Source of the DNA: JANQTF01 sp041741415
GTDB taxonomy: Bacteria > Bacteroidota > Bacteroidia > J057
DNA length: 64,000 nucleotides
Assembly: GCA_041741415.1 (NCBI GenBank)
Contig: JBGSKC010000080.1
Location: 62,001-126,000 of the forward strand
Reading direction: 5' to 3'
Positions within the stretch are counted from its first letter, which is position 1; every line of letters starts with the position of its first letter. The position numbers and the translations under genes are program-made. Of this stretch, positions 25,830-33,121 are shown piece after piece. A model generated the notes under the pieces. It ran no database searches and was not told the origin of the DNA. It was given only the letters and a program-made list of their open reading frames with translations.

Positions 25830-26554
25830 AACAGCCTGATCGTGTAATCAAGAAGCTCTGTTCCGCCTGTGTCCCCGTGTCCGGGAATCACCAGCCGGGC
25901 TTTTCCGTATCGCTGGCGCACTTTTTCGATCGTTCCCGACCATTCGCTGAGGCTGGCATCGCCGGTAAACCCTTTGCTGGCATCCACTGCTTTGACCATG
26001 CAGCCGCCGAACAGCGTTGCCTCAGCGGGCAGCCAGCACACGATGTTGTCGCGGGTGTGGGCCGGACCGGGGCAGTAGCATTCCACTTTTTCTGCCCCGA
26101 ATCTGATGGTCATTCGCCGGGAAAAGGTCTCTGTCGGCAGCGGAACACCGCGTTCTCCGGCCAGTTGACGAGTTAGCTCACTGGCATAGGAAGGCAGGCC
26201 CCGGCGGTGGAAAGCCTCAATGCCTCCGAGGCAGTCGTCGTGAAAATGATTGACTACCAGTCCTTTGACCTGAAGGTGCAGGCTGTCTTCGAGAAATGAC
26301 AGCAGGGCTTCGGTGTGGTCGGGGCGCATGGGCGTGTCGAACACGAGGCATTCACCGCCGCTGACATGGACCAGGCCATTGCTGCCCACCTTGCCAAAGG
26401 ACTCAGTCTGGCTATAGCTGCGATGCAGAAACAGGGCAGGCGACAGCGGAATCAATTCCACATCCTCCGCAACCTGGCGTGGATGCTGGGCAGTGGCAGC
26501 AGTCGGGAGGAGAAACAGCCAGCAGAAGAGGGGCAGAAGCAGGAAGCGGTTCAT
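25820..26554 (-). CDS. Subclass B1 metallo-beta-lactamase homologue
   Basis: 244-residue secreted metallo-hydrolase with the complete zinc-ligand set of subclass B1 beta-lactamases: His103, His105 and Asp107 in NHFHDDCLGG, His166 in GPAHTRDNIVCW, Cys185 in LFGGCMVK, and His226 in IPGHGDTGG. The Lys188 next to Cys185 matches the carboxylate-binding Lys224 of B1 enzymes, and the GFTGDASLSEW loop is also characteristic. A signal peptide (about 1-22) sends it to the periplasm. The family hydrolyses penicillins, cephalosporins and carbapenems, but activity of this homologue is not shown. ATG 26554 gives the correct length; the frame is open further up to 26635. Convergent with the UDG gene, overlapping 10 bases; no mobile element is nearby, so it is a chromosomal resident gene. 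Confidence 0.9.
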   Translation of the reverse strand: MNRFLLLPLFCWLFLLPTAATAQHPRQVAEDVELIPLSPALFLHRSYSQTESFGKVGSNGLVHVSGGECLVFDTPMRPDHTEALLSFLEDSLHLQVKGLVVNHFHDDCLGGIEAFHRRGLPSYASELTRQLAGERGVPLPTETFSRRMTIRFGAEKVECYCPGPAHTRDNIVCWLPAEATLFGGCMVKAVDASKGFTGDASLSEWSGTIEKVRQRYGKARLVIPGHGDTGGTELLDYTIRLFQE

Positions 26555-26719
26555 TGGGGATGTCTGACAACGGATGGGAGGGTTGAACTTAAAAAAAGAC
26601 CTCTTAGCCAGCAGAGAATTTTTGCCGGGAGCCACAAAAATACCAGATTGCCAGCACGCTGAGAGAGCGCGGGTAGCTTTCCCGCCTTCCGGCTATTTTC
26701 ACAGCTTACCTCTTTCCCC

Positions 26720-28345
26720 ATGATCCTTCCCTCCTTCCTTTGTATTTTTTTCCGCCGGACTGGCCTGGCGGTTTGCCTGCTGCTCGCTGCCACGGTGGCG
26801 GTGGCGCAATCTCCAACGCTGGAACTGGGGCCTGTTTATCAGGACAACATGATGGACATGCCACCTTCGCCCCTGGGCTTCGACGACGACGGCTACTACT
26901 TTTACCAGGTGCGGGCGGCCCTCAACATGTATGTGGGCTTCATTCCGATCCGCCTCAGCAAAGAACGCTTTTACATCCGCCGCTTCGACAGCGACCTCAA
27001 GCCGGTGAAGTCAGCCCAGCTGGAACTGGCCACAGGCAGACAAGACGAGATTCCGGTACACTCCCTCATGTACCGGGGCCGGATTTTCGTCTTTTCCACC
27101 CTCGACAACAAAGCCGACAGAACCGAGTCGCTCGTGATGCGGGAAATGGATCCGCTCAACCTGACCCTGCCACAAAACGGCACCCCAATCGTCTCGGTGG
27201 ACTACTCCGGCTACCCCACCTACAAAGACCTGAGGGTGGAATTCGTTCGCTCTCGCGACAGCTCCAAAGTGCTGCTGGTGACCTATTTGCCGAAGAGAAA
27301 CAACGACCCCGATACCTATCAGTTCGATTTGTTTGACGGCGAAATGAACCCGCTCTGGAGCCAGAAAATCACCCTCCCATATGAAGGCAACCTTACATTT
27401 CCGCACAGCTTTGTGGTGGACAACGAAGGCAAATGCTACCTCCTCATCAAGGAGTACTTCGAAAAGGTGCGCGAGCGGGTGGGTGGCAAGCCCAATTATC
27501 GCTTTAACCTGCTGTCTGTTTTCCCCGGAGAAGAAACCCCCGATGCAACTCCGATTGAGCTGGATGAGGTGTTTTTGGAAGATGTGAAGCTGCGCAGCCA
27601 CCCCAATGGCAACCTGATGTTTGCAGCCATGTACAGCAACCGCAATGACTCAAAATCTGTCGGGCTTGTCTATGCCACGGTAGATGGTGCCACCAAGGCC
27701 ATCCTCAGCCAGAGCCGCAGCGTGTTTACTGAGGATATGTTTGCCTCAGACGACGACGACGACCGGCGTTCCCGCCGTGAGGAAAGAGAGTTTGCCCTGG
27801 CTTTTGACATTCACGACATGGTGCTTCGCTCGGATGGCGGGGCCATGCTGGTCGGTGAGATCACCTACGTTACCACCAGCAGCAGCTACAACCCCAACAC
27901 GGGAGTGACGACCATTACCTACATCTACAATCACAACAACATCCTGGCCATTGAGGTGAGCCCCGAAGGCAACATCGAGCGAATCATGCAGGTGCCCAAG
28001 CGCCAAAGAATGTCCAACGCCAACACCCTGCTTTCCTATGCCCTCGGCGTTTCCCGCAGCCAATTTCATTTCGTGTATAATGACCACACCGAAAACGAAA
28101 CACTGGAGCCCGGCAAGCGCCCCAGGGTGTATGCCCCCTCTGTGTTTGGCCGCTCCAAGCAAATCGTGCGGGTGGCCAGCCTGGATGCCAGCGGAGAAGT
28201 GAAATACACGACCCTCGTGAGCGTGCGCGAGGCCGATCAGTTTGCTATTCCCCTGGCCAGCACCCAAATCTCACAGAATGAGCTGCTGCTCATCTTCCAG
28301 AATCGCAGCGACCGCCGCCTGGGCAGGATTTCCCTGCCCGACTGA
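26720..28345 (+). CDS. Secreted protein of unknown function
   Basis: 541-residue protein that I do not recognise. Residues 1-29 are a signal peptide (cleavage near VAVAQS), so it is exported to the periplasm or outer membrane. The rest is rich in short beta strands with acidic loops (for example ASDDDDDRRSRREER about residues 340-354, which is a charged linker) and looks like a multi-bladed beta structure, perhaps a propeller, but no repeat is clear. No T9SS sorting domain is visible at the C-terminus, which ends in ISLPD. It stands alone between the beta-lactamase and murF genes, facing murF convergently with a 9-base gap. Confidence 0.75.
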   Translation: MILPSFLCIFFRRTGLAVCLLLAATVAVAQSPTLELGPVYQDNMMDMPPSPLGFDDDGYYFYQVRAALNMYVGFIPIRLSKERFYIRRFDSDLKPVKSAQLELATGRQDEIPVHSLMYRGRIFVFSTLDNKADRTESLVMREMDPLNLTLPQNGTPIVSVDYSGYPTYKDLRVEFVRSRDSSKVLLVTYLPKRNNDPDTYQFDLFDGEMNPLWSQKITLPYEGNLTFPHSFVVDNEGKCYLLIKEYFEKVRERVGGKPNYRFNLLSVFPGEETPDATPIELDEVFLEDVKLRSHPNGNLMFAAMYSNRNDSKSVGLVYATVDGATKAILSQSRSVFTEDMFASDDDDDRRSRREEREFALAFDIHDMVLRSDGGAMLVGEITYVTTSSSYNPNTGVTTITYIYNHNNILAIEVSPEGNIERIMQVPKRQRMSNANTLLSYALGVSRSQFHFVYNDHTENETLEPGKRPRVYAPSVFGRSKQIVRVASLDASGEVKYTTLVSVREADQFAIPLASTQISQNELLLIFQNRSDRRLGRISLPD

Positions 28346-28353
28346 CAGGCTGG

Positions 28354-29664
28354 TTACAAGGTTTCCAGCACCTTTTCCAGGCCGATGCCCCGGGAGGCCT
28401 TGATCAGCAGCAGGTCGCAGCCGGTGATGAGCCCGGGCAGTGCTGAAGCGGCTTCCTGCGCAGTTGAAAAATGATGATTCGCCACACTCACTTCGCCGAG
28501 GGTGTGGCGAATGTCTTTTCCGACCCCCACCACCAGGGCCGGGCGAAGCTGTTCGATAAATTGCCCCAGCTCACGGTGATGCTGCTCCGAATCGGCTCCG
28601 AGCTCATACATGTCGCCCAGGATGAGGCCCACTTTCGCCATTCCGAGCGACATCACATGCTGAATCGCGGCCCGCATCGAAGAAGGATTGGCATTGTAAG
28701 CGTCCATCCAGATGGCGTAGCCCTCGCGCTGGATGAGCTGGCTCCGGTGATTGGCCGGAAGATAAGCCCCGATACCCCGGGCAATGTCAGGCGGTTCTAC
28801 GCCAAAATGGCTCGCCACCAGGCAGGCCGCCGCGATGTTGAGGGCGTTATGCGGTCCCGACAGGGCCGACCGGATTTCAAGAGGCTGCTGCCAGCCCGGG
28901 TGGTGCACCAGGAGGGTCATTCCTTCGGTGGACTGCGAAAGAATCTCTGCCCTGACCTGGCCTTGCTGCAGTCCAAAGCTGCTGACCTGCGGATAGTCGC
29001 CAGCTTCTGCCAGCACGCGGGGATCGTCGGCATTCACAAACAACTGCCCCGCCTGCTCTTTCACCACGTGAAACAACTGTCCCTTTTCATGCTGCACCCC
29101 ATCGAGGCTCAGGAGCTTTTCAATGTGGGCATAGCCGATGTTGGTGATGAGGCCAGCTTGCGGTTTGGCAAAATCAGCGAGCTGGCGGATGTCGCCCGGC
29201 TGGTTGGTGCCCATCTCGACGATGGCGATTTCGGCATCCGGGGGGCATGCGAGCACCGTAAGTGGCACGCCGATGTGGTTGTTGAGATTTCCTGCAGTAG
29301 CGTGAACGCGATAGCGGCCGCGCAGCGCAGCTGCGATGAGTTCTTTGGAGGTTGTTTTGCCGTTGGAGCCGGTGAGGCCGATCACGGGAATGGTCCAGGT
29401 GGCGCGAAAAGCCTCGGCGAGTTCCTGAAGGGCCTCCAGGCCATCAGGTACCAGGGTCAGCCTGTGATCCTGCCCGTAGAGGCTGGCGTCGTCCACCACT
29501 GCCCAGGCAGCACCTTGTTCGAGGGCTTGCAAAGCGAACTGGTTGCCATCAAAGCGGGCACCCTTAAGTGCCCAGTAAAGGTCGCCGGGCCGGAGCTGGC
29601 GGGTGTCGGTGCAGACCCTTCGGTGGCGGAGAAACAAAGCAAGCAGCGAATCGACGGAGGTCAT
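28354..29664 (-). CDS. murF: UDP-N-acetylmuramoyl-tripeptide--D-alanyl-D-alanine ligase
   Basis: 436-residue Mur ligase that adds the D-Ala-D-Ala dipeptide to the UDP-MurNAc tripeptide in the cytosol, the last cytosolic step of peptidoglycan precursor synthesis. Domain order is the N-terminal UDP-binding domain, a central ATPase with P-loop GSNGKTT (99-105) and NLNNHIGVPLTVL, the EMGTNQPGDI and NIGYAHIE active-site strands, and the C-terminal domain (DAYNANPSSM, ILGDMYELG). ATG 29664 is chosen; the longer frame to 29733 is poorly conserved. It is divergent from a membrane-protein gene. No other dcw genes are nearby, a frequent situation in this phylum. Confidence 0.95.
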   Translation of the reverse strand: MTSVDSLLALFLRHRRVCTDTRQLRPGDLYWALKGARFDGNQFALQALEQGAAWAVVDDASLYGQDHRLTLVPDGLEALQELAEAFRATWTIPVIGLTGSNGKTTSKELIAAALRGRYRVHATAGNLNNHIGVPLTVLACPPDAEIAIVEMGTNQPGDIRQLADFAKPQAGLITNIGYAHIEKLLSLDGVQHEKGQLFHVVKEQAGQLFVNADDPRVLAEAGDYPQVSSFGLQQGQVRAEILSQSTEGMTLLVHHPGWQQPLEIRSALSGPHNALNIAAACLVASHFGVEPPDIARGIGAYLPANHRSQLIQREGYAIWMDAYNANPSSMRAAIQHVMSLGMAKVGLILGDMYELGADSEQHHRELGQFIEQLRPALVVGVGKDIRHTLGEVSVANHHFSTAQEAASALPGLITGCDLLLIKASRGIGLEKVLETL

Positions 29665-29808
29665 GGGAGAAGAATTTGCGGGAATAAAGGTAGGGGAAAA
29701 TTCGGCGCTCAGATTCGGCAATCGGCTCCTCATTCCTTTCCACCAGCTTTTTTCTTCCCATCGCGGGAGAATTGAGGTGGATATTCAATGAATGTGTAAT
29801 TTAAAGGC

Positions 29809-30879
29809 ATGAGTGCCACTTCTTCTTTATCAGCGTTCCAGAGTCAACCAGCCGTGGCGCGCCTTACTGCGCTTTGGGCCTTGTCCGAGGCTGGCCTTGG
29901 CGGCATCATGCACTTTTTCCGTACTCCTTTCACTGGCCTCGTGGTGGGTGGGGTAGCTGTGATCCTCATCCTGCTGATCGGACATTTGGCTGAGCAAAAG
30001 ACAGCCTCCATTCTGAGGGCATTGTTCATAGTACTGCTAATCAAGGGCCTGGTGAGTCCGCATTCGCCCCCAACAGCCTACCTTGCAGTGAGCTTTCAAG
30101 GCTTGTGTGCTGTGGGGTTGTTTGCAGTATTTCGTTCTCCAACCGTGGTGGGGTTGCTTCTGGGAGGCCTCGCTCTGCTGGAATCTGCGGTGCAAAAGAT
30201 CCTGATGCTCACCCTTTTTTTTGGGAATTCGCTCTGGGAGGCGATTGATGCCTTTTCGCTGCAACTATTTGAGCAATTTGGGTGGGTCGGCCTCAGCAAT
30301 ACCAGCCTGTGGCTCATTGCTGCCTACACTGGCGGTTACTTGATCGCGGGGCTGGCAATTGGGTGGTGGGGAGGCAGGTTTGCCAGGCGCCTGCCCTCGC
30401 TGATGGATCAGTTTACCCCGCCTGTCGTAACGGAACCCGGACAAGCACCAGATTACCCGGAAACGTCTGCCTGGAGGAGGTTTTGGCGCCGCACAAATGG
30501 CCACTTCATCCTTCTGGCATTACTGCTGGTGGCCAGCTTTTGGCTGGATGATGTGCTTAACTACGACCCCATTATCCTGCTCCTTCGCACACTATGCGCC
30601 ATTGTTCTCTGGTATGGCATTGTCACGCCGCTCTTCCTTGATCTTCTTTCCCGGTTGTTTCGCAAAAGTCGAATGAAGCGAGGGCAGGAACTGGATCTGG
30701 TGATACAGTCTTTTCCCCAGCTTCGCGCCCTGGCCATGCATGCCTGGAAGGATAGTGAATCTCTTCGCGGCACCAGGCGCCTGACCGGCTTTTTTACCCG
30801 CCTGGTAGTGTACAGCCTTCATACAGAACTGCCCGCCTCTGCTCCCGTCTCTGCGGTCCACGCTGGGAAACAGTCATGA
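29809..30879 (+). CDS. Polytopic membrane protein paired with an NTPase
   Basis: 356-residue integral membrane protein that I do not recognise. About seven or eight hydrophobic segments are visible (for example LVVGGVAVILILLIGH, ILRALFIVLLIKGLV, LWLIAAYTGGYLIAGLAI and ILLLRTLCAIVLWYGIV), with a soluble loop at about 195-225 and a cytosolic C-terminal tail of about 75 residues. The helix spacing with Gly-rich stretches recalls small-molecule transporter S components, but this is only an impression. The start of the THEP1-like NTPase gene overlaps its stop by four bases (ATGA), so the two are translated together and may act as a membrane protein with a dedicated NTPase. Confidence 0.8.
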   Translation: MSATSSLSAFQSQPAVARLTALWALSEAGLGGIMHFFRTPFTGLVVGGVAVILILLIGHLAEQKTASILRALFIVLLIKGLVSPHSPPTAYLAVSFQGLCAVGLFAVFRSPTVVGLLLGGLALLESAVQKILMLTLFFGNSLWEAIDAFSLQLFEQFGWVGLSNTSLWLIAAYTGGYLIAGLAIGWWGGRFARRLPSLMDQFTPPVVTEPGQAPDYPETSAWRRFWRRTNGHFILLALLLVASFWLDDVLNYDPIILLLRTLCAIVLWYGIVTPLFLDLLSRLFRKSRMKRGQELDLVIQSFPQLRALAMHAWKDSESLRGTRRLTGFFTRLVVYSLHTELPASAPVSAVHAGKQS

Positions 30880-31349
30880 GCATTCCCTGGATTTTCACCG
30901 GCCCGATTCGAAGTGGGAAAACAACCTGCCTGGCAAACTGGGCAGCTCAAACGAGCGGGGTAGCTGGCATTCTCTGCCCCGATCGCGGGGCCCGGCGGTG
31001 GATGCAAGATCTTGCTACCGGCGAAGAATGGCCGCTGGAAGCATCAGCTTCCAGCGAAGGAGAGTTGATAAATGTAGGTCGGTTTTGGTTTTTTCAAGAG
31101 GCCTTTGAGCGAGCTAATAGCCTGCTCATCAATTCAATCCACCACAATCCCTCCTGGATAGTGGTGGATGAGGTTGGAAAACTGGAGTTGAAAAATGAGG
31201 GGCTGTACCATGCAGTAATAGCACTTCTGGAGAATCAGCGACAGGGAATTTTCCCCGGTGAACTGATATTCGTCGTCCGCGACTCCTTACTGGAAGAGGC
31301 GCTGAGTTACTTTGGAATTAATACCTGGAAATTCTGGCCCGAAGGGTGA
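30876..31349 (+). CDS. THEP1-like nucleoside-triphosphatase (NTPase_1)
   Basis: 157-residue P-loop NTPase of the THEP1/DUF2478 type. The Walker A motif is GPIRSGKTT (9-17), and Walker B is WIVVDEVGKLEL. Between them the segment GILCPDRGARRWMQDLATGEEWPLE follows the THEP1 template (a GILxPxxG strand, then an LxTGExxPL strand). Family members hydrolyse NTPs in vitro; their cellular role is unclear. It is translationally coupled to the preceding membrane protein gene by an ATGA overlap and converges with ytxJ six bases downstream. A helper role for the membrane partner is an inference from this coupling only. Confidence 0.8.
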   Translation: MSIPWIFTGPIRSGKTTCLANWAAQTSGVAGILCPDRGARRWMQDLATGEEWPLEASASSEGELINVGRFWFFQEAFERANSLLINSIHHNPSWIVVDEVGKLELKNEGLYHAVIALLENQRQGIFPGELIFVVRDSLLEEALSYFGINTWKFWPEG

Positions 31350-31354
31350 GGGCA

Positions 31355-31693
31355 TTAGGCAGTGTGGCGCAGCAGGAGGTCGGGACTAATGGAAAAGTGA
31401 CTGGCGTGATACACTACTTTTCCTTCCTTGAGCATGATCACCTGTGGCGACTGATGCGGCACGCCAAACACCTTCGCAATGGCGTCCGAAACGGGGCGAT
31501 AACGCAGAAGATCGAGATAATAGACGTCCGAATGCCTAGCCAGATCGCCGATAGCCTCTTCAAGGTCGTGATGTGCCTGCGCAGAAATTCCGCAGCGGGT
31601 ACTATGTTTGAAGAGGATTTGAGGCTTGGAATAAGAAGCCTCCCGAAGCTCTTCCAGTTGAGCCTCGGTATCCAGAGTACGCCAATGTGACAT
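31355..31693 (-). CDS. ytxJ: YtxJ/BrxC-type monothiol bacilliredoxin
   Basis: 112-residue thioredoxin-fold protein of the bacillithiol system, which resolves mixed disulphides between proteins and bacillithiol. The single active cysteine is Cys34 in the FKHSTRCGIS motif, the YtxJ/BrxC signature; the later SPQVIMLKEGKVVYHASH includes the cis-Pro-like loop. Cytosolic. ATG 31693 lies nine bases after the stop of a small lipoprotein gene on the same strand, so the two probably share a transcript. The presence of YtxJ suggests, but does not prove, that the organism makes bacillithiol. Confidence 0.85.
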   Translation of the reverse strand: MSHWRTLDTEAQLEELREASYSKPQILFKHSTRCGISAQAHHDLEEAIGDLARHSDVYYLDLLRYRPVSDAIAKVFGVPHQSPQVIMLKEGKVVYHASHFSISPDLLLRHTA

Positions 31694-31701
31694 TGGGAAA
31701 A

Positions 31702-31821
31702 TTATCTGTGGTTTCCGACTTTGGTAGCCTGGCAGGTTCTGCCATAAGTGCAGGCAGAAGTAGAGGCTGCCAGTGAACCGAGCAACATCAGGGCAATCGC
31801 AATTTGCTTGACACGCTTCAT
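31702..31821 (-). CDS. 39-residue lipoprotein next to ytxJ
   Basis: Tiny gene upstream of ytxJ on the minus strand. The product is 39 residues: a basic N-terminus (MKRVKQ), a hydrophobic stretch (IAIALMLLGSLAAST), a lipobox SAC with lipidated Cys24, and a mature part of 16 residues that has a second cysteine (Cys30) and a basic tail. The ATG is at 31821 and the stop at 31702-31704. The real start is supported by the perfect lipoprotein signal in the only frame that gives it. I do not recognise a named family; small Cys-containing lipoproteins of similar shape occur in this phylum. It would sit in the inner or outer membrane. The start also bounds the divergent methyltransferase gene on the right. 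Confidence 0.65.
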   Translation of the reverse strand: MKRVKQIAIALMLLGSLAASTSACTYGRTCQATKVGNHR

Positions 31822-31843
31822 CGAACGAAATTTAAAGGGTACA

Positions 31844-33121
31844 ATGGAGGCAATGGAAAATTACAACGAAGCCTCGGAAAGTAAAAGTACAACAGTTGGC
31901 CATATCTTGGTTGTGGAAGCTTGGAAAATCCTAACAGCGCCGGACATGGAGTCCCTCATTGAGCAAGTCATTGAAGAAGACCCTGCCAGACTTGCTTTGC
32001 GCTTGCACGGGAACGACTTCCCGGCACGTCTTGTTTCAGAACGGGTGAAATCCTTGCAAAAGGCGCGTTACAAGCTCCCGACTTTTTACCATTCCCGCTG
32101 TTTTTTCACGCTCAGGGCCCTCGAGCAATGCAGCAGCGAGGCCGCAGCCAGCCTGAAAATCGTTTCTGGCGATACCGCCCTTGACCTCACCTGCGGACTC
32201 GGAGTTGACACCTGGAACTTTGCCCGCCAGATGAAGCAGGTTACGGCCCTGGAGCCCGACCCCGAGTTGCACGCCATTGTGCGCCACAACTTTCAGCAAA
32301 TGGGGCTGAGCCATGTGGAGGTCCTGAACCAAACCGCCGAAGCCTTCCTCGCTGATTTCCAGGGCCCTTGTTTCGATCTGATTTATGCCGATCCAGACAG
32401 GAGGCCGCAGTCCGGGGCCCGCCGGCATCACCCTGACGATGGCAGCCCGGCGATCAGGCCGCTGCTACCAAAGCTCAGAACCATTGGCAGGCGCCTGTTG
32501 CTCAAGCTTTCTCCAATGTTTGACCTTGCCGAGGCGCAAAGGCTGTTCCCCGAAGCTCACACCATCATCGTGGTGTCGGTGGAGGGGGAATGCAAGGAAT
32601 TGTTGCTGGATATCGACCTCAGCGAAGCTTCCGGCCCGGCCTCCTCTGTGCAGCTTTGGATGGCCCGAAAAGAGGGCTCGTACCACATTTCCCTGCCCGA
32701 CAAACCGGGGCCTGCTGCAGCTTTGCCACCACCCGGCGACATTCGCTACCTCGCCGAGCCGGATGTGGCTGCCTACAAAGCCCAGCGGCTCGAAGCCTTC
32801 CGGCAGGCTGGTCCCTGGGCAGAAGAATGGGCGGTCAGCCACCCGCAGGGGTTCTGGGCTGCTGCCTCGCGCCCGACGATTGCCTTTCCCGGAAGGCTGC
32901 TCGGCGTGGAAGCGGCCTTCCCATACAAACCCAAAGCCCTGAAATCCTGGCTCAAGGCCCGCGACATTTCCCGCCTCGACATCACCAAACGGAATTTTCC
33001 CTTCACTGTTGAGCAAACCAGAGCGGCCCTCCGCATGCCTGCCGGTGGCGACTACCAGCTGTGGTGCACCGAAATCAAAGGCGAGGCCTGGTGTTTCCTC
33101 GGCAAGCCGGAGGCCATTTAG
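31844..33121 (+). CDS. THUMP-like domain SAM-dependent methyltransferase
   Basis: Class I methyltransferase-like protein of about 425 residues with the domain order seen in the Bacteroidota THUMP-like family: an N-terminal helical part (EDPARLALRLHG, QKARYKLPTFYH), the Rossmann core with motif I ALDLTCGLGVDTWNF, motif IV DLIYADPDRRP, and a C-terminal ferredoxin-like/THUMP-like domain. It is predicted to act on RNA, but its substrate has not been established. The start is uncertain: ATG at 31844 or 31853 is favoured because the GTG at 31748 would run over the divergent lipoprotein gene; ATG 31946 would cut off a conserved helix. Its stop overlaps the stop of the convergent DUF1501 gene by three bases. 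Confidence 0.8.
   Translation: MEAMENYNEASESKSTTVGHILVVEAWKILTAPDMESLIEQVIEEDPARLALRLHGNDFPARLVSERVKSLQKARYKLPTFYHSRCFFTLRALEQCSSEAAASLKIVSGDTALDLTCGLGVDTWNFARQMKQVTALEPDPELHAIVRHNFQQMGLSHVEVLNQTAEAFLADFQGPCFDLIYADPDRRPQSGARRHHPDDGSPAIRPLLPKLRTIGRRLLLKLSPMFDLAEAQRLFPEAHTIIVVSVEGECKELLLDIDLSEASGPASSVQLWMARKEGSYHISLPDKPGPAAALPPPGDIRYLAEPDVAAYKAQRLEAFRQAGPWAEEWAVSHPQGFWAAASRPTIAFPGRLLGVEAAFPYKPKALKSWLKARDISRLDITKRNFPFTVEQTRAALRMPAGGDYQLWCTEIKGEAWCFLGKPEAI

Noticed and set aside
31748..31843. GTG start for the THUMP-like methyltransferase gene
   Set aside because: It would overlap the divergent lipoprotein gene (31702-31821) and add a non-conserved stretch.
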